This document shows positions 5,372 through 6,441 of a DNA stretch of 6,441 nt, piece by piece. Numbering within the stretch: the stretch's first letter is position 1; each line of letters begins with the position of its first letter. The notes under the pieces are model-generated. The model saw only the letters and a program-made list of their open reading frames with translations. It was not told the DNA's origin and ran no database searches. The translations under genes and the position numbers were made by a program. The DNA comes from Thermodesulfobacteriota bacterium (GTDB taxonomy: Bacteria; Desulfobacterota; DSM-4660; Desulfatiglandales; HGW-15), in NCBI GenBank assembly GCA_025454125.1, contig JALOPA010000118.1:1-6441 (forward strand), given 5' to 3'.

Positions 5372-6441
5372 TCGTCCAGCGGATTCCCATTTTCCTGATT
5401 CTCCTCGCCCTGACTCTCGCGCCACGGGTTGCGCTTGCCCAGTCGTCTTCTTCCGCAAAGAGCCTTCTTGAAAAGGCGGACCGGTGTTCGGACAGCCTGC
5501 TGCAGAGCAAGGACAAGAAGAAGCTTCGCCACAAGTGGACCGAGTGCGTTGAGGCCTACCGCGACGTGGCCGCCCGCTATCCCCAGAGCGAAGAGGCGGG
5601 GTGGGCTCTCTTCAGGGGAGCCAAGCTGGAGGAGAGCCTCTACGGGTACTCGGGCAGGCCCCAGGACCTGGACGCGGCCGTCGAGCTCTACAGGAGAGTG
5701 GCCAACGAGCATCCCAACCACCGGGTCGCGGATGATGCCCAGTACCGGATCGGGGAAATCACCTACCAGGAGAAGAAGGACGTCACTCAAGCGTATCTGG
5801 AATTCCTGAAGGTGGAGAAAAAGTTCCCCAAGGGAGATATGCGGCCCAAGGCACAGCAGATGGTGGAGAAGCTCTCGGGAATGATCAGCAAAAAGGAGAG
5901 CCAGAAGGAGATCAAGGAGGCCAATGCCAGGGCCCCGGGGCTGACCCAGGTCCAGGGCATCCGGCACTGGTCCACGCCCAACTACACCCGCGTGGTCATC
6001 GATCTGGAGCGGCCGGTTCAGTACGAGCACCACCTTCTTCCTGAAAACAAAGAGCAGAACAAGCCGAGGCGCCTGTACCTGGATTTAAAGGGCGCCCACG
6101 TGTCGAGCGACATCGACAGCGCGATCTCCATCCAGAACGGCTTGCTTCAGGGCGCCCGGGCCGGGCAGTACACCAAGGACACGGTTCGGGTGGTTCTGGA
6201 CATCAACAACATCGAGGGGTTCAAGGTCTTCCCTCTGCACGACCCCTTTCGAATCGTGATCGACGTGCGCGGCGCGGAAGTGAAAGAGAAGGAAAAGGAA
6301 AAGGAGAGGGGGAAGGTCAAGGAGCCGGAACCTGAGAAAGAAAAAGAGATCGATAGGGACAAGGAGCCCAAGGAGGTCGCCAAGGTGGAGCCGAGGCGGC
6401 CCAAGAGAGGGGTGGCCAAGGCCAAGGAACCGGACAAGACC
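5368..6441 (+). CDS. Exported AMIN-domain protein, probable N-acetylmuramoyl-L-alanine amidase (3' end missing)
   Basis: An open frame of 358 codons starts at ATG 5368 and runs off the right edge without a stop. Residues 1-24 form a Sec signal peptide: R5 in a short n-region, a hydrophobic core, and A-L-A cleaved before Q25. Residues about 45-165 are helical, TPR-like repeats (Y-R-D-V-A-A-R-Y-P, L-Y-R-R-V-A-N-E-H-P, Y-R-I-G-E-I), similar to those of periplasmic cell-envelope proteins. Residues about 194-302 form an AMIN domain (V-Q-G-I-R-H-W-S, T-R-V-V-I-D-L, V-R-V-V-L-D-I, F-R-I-V-I-D-V-R-G), which in known proteins targets peptidoglycan or the division site. From 303 to the edge is a Lys/Glu-rich linker. 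AMIN plus linker usually precedes an Amidase_3 zinc hydrolase domain (AmiC type), expected just downstream but not seen. Alternatives are an AMIN-containing secretin or another envelope protein. The start ATG overlaps the mutS stop (ATGA). No good Shine-Dalgarno is near (GGAG at 5344-5347 is 20 nt away), suggesting coupled translation. Confidence 0.8.
   Translation, partial: MIVQRIPIFLILLALTLAPRVALAQSSSSAKSLLEKADRCSDSLLQSKDKKKLRHKWTECVEAYRDVAARYPQSEEAGWALFRGAKLEESLYGYSGRPQDLDAAVELYRRVANEHPNHRVADDAQYRIGEITYQEKKDVTQAYLEFLKVEKKFPKGDMRPKAQQMVEKLSGMISKKESQKEIKEANARAPGLTQVQGIRHWSTPNYTRVVIDLERPVQYEHHLLPENKEQNKPRRLYLDLKGAHVSSDIDSAISIQNGLLQGARAGQYTKDTVRVVLDINNIEGFKVFPLHDPFRIVIDVRGAEVKEKEKEKERGKVKEPEPEKEKEIDRDKEPKEVAKVEPRRPKRGVAKAKEPDKT
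6282..6316 (+). repeat. 35-nt homopurine low-complexity tract in the linker
   Basis: Every base from 6282 to 6316 is A or G, built of GAA/AAG/GAG units. It encodes alternating Lys and Glu in the linker after the AMIN domain, and purine-rich sequence continues to the window end. The centre is nearly mirror-symmetric around GGAAAAGG units. Most likely it is simply the outcome of Lys/Glu codons. Confidence 0.6.

Noticed and set aside
5281..6033. Minus-strand open frame of about 250 codons opposite the end of mutS and start of the AMIN gene
   Set aside because: It spans two real plus-strand genes. The plus frame from 5368 has a signal peptide and an AMIN domain, so this is a shadow.
6147..6437. 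Minus-strand Ser/Phe/Leu-rich frame opposite the K/E linker
   Set aside because: The S-F-S-F-S-like pattern is just the complement of GAA/AAG/GAG-rich codons.
1..6441. Mobile elements, CRISPR arrays, tRNA/rRNA, phage or defence genes, or a new multi-gene system
   Set aside because: I saw no terminal inverted or direct repeats, spacer-like arrays, RNA-gene signatures or unusual composition blocks. The genes belong to known housekeeping or envelope families, so I do not claim a novel system.

Overview
This window looks like one strand-coherent piece of an ordinary chromosome from a GC-rich, Gram-negative bacterium. Six genes all read left to right with very little space between them: a YfcE-type metallophosphoesterase, a HIT-family nucleotide hydrolase/transferase, a LapA-like membrane protein, LapB, MutS, and the first 358 codons of an exported AMIN-domain protein that is probably an N-acetylmuramoyl-L-alanine amidase. 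LapA/LapB imply an outer membrane with LPS. The gene mix and protein style fit Desulfobacterota (former Deltaproteobacteria, for example Syntrophobacter-like lineages). That placement is my inference from general familiarity, not a search result.

Layout. Positions 1-99 are AT-richer than the rest. They hold a possible weak terminator of an upstream gene (hairpin plus nine T) merging into a good sigma-70-type promoter (TTGTCT, 16 bp, TGaTATACT). From there the genes run 100-585, 612-1118, 1137-1484, 1515-2762, 2759-5371 and 5368-end. Gaps are 26, 18 and 30 nt, followed by two 4-nt stop/start overlaps (GTGA and ATGA). I see no terminator or second obvious promoter inside the cluster, so a single operon from about position 78 to beyond the right edge is the simplest reading. 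Clear Shine-Dalgarno sequences precede genes 2 to 5. The last gene has none at a useful distance and probably depends on translational coupling to mutS.

How the genes relate. LapA and LapB form the inner-membrane adaptor that, in E. coli, tunes LPS synthesis through FtsH-dependent turnover of LpxC. The AMIN protein would act on peptidoglycan in the periplasm. MutS is the mismatch-recognition ATPase of DNA repair and sits between these two envelope functions. The first two genes are small phosphoester/nucleotide hydrolase-type enzymes whose substrates cannot be read from sequence. No mobile element, CRISPR array, tRNA, rRNA or transfer signature is visible.

I did not find an undescribed system. 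The points most worth a second look are the coupled lapB-mutS-amidase arrangement, the consensus beta-clamp motif in MutS, and the TPR-like/AMIN/charged-linker architecture of the truncated last protein. That last reading frame has no stop codon before the window edge and so is easy to miss.
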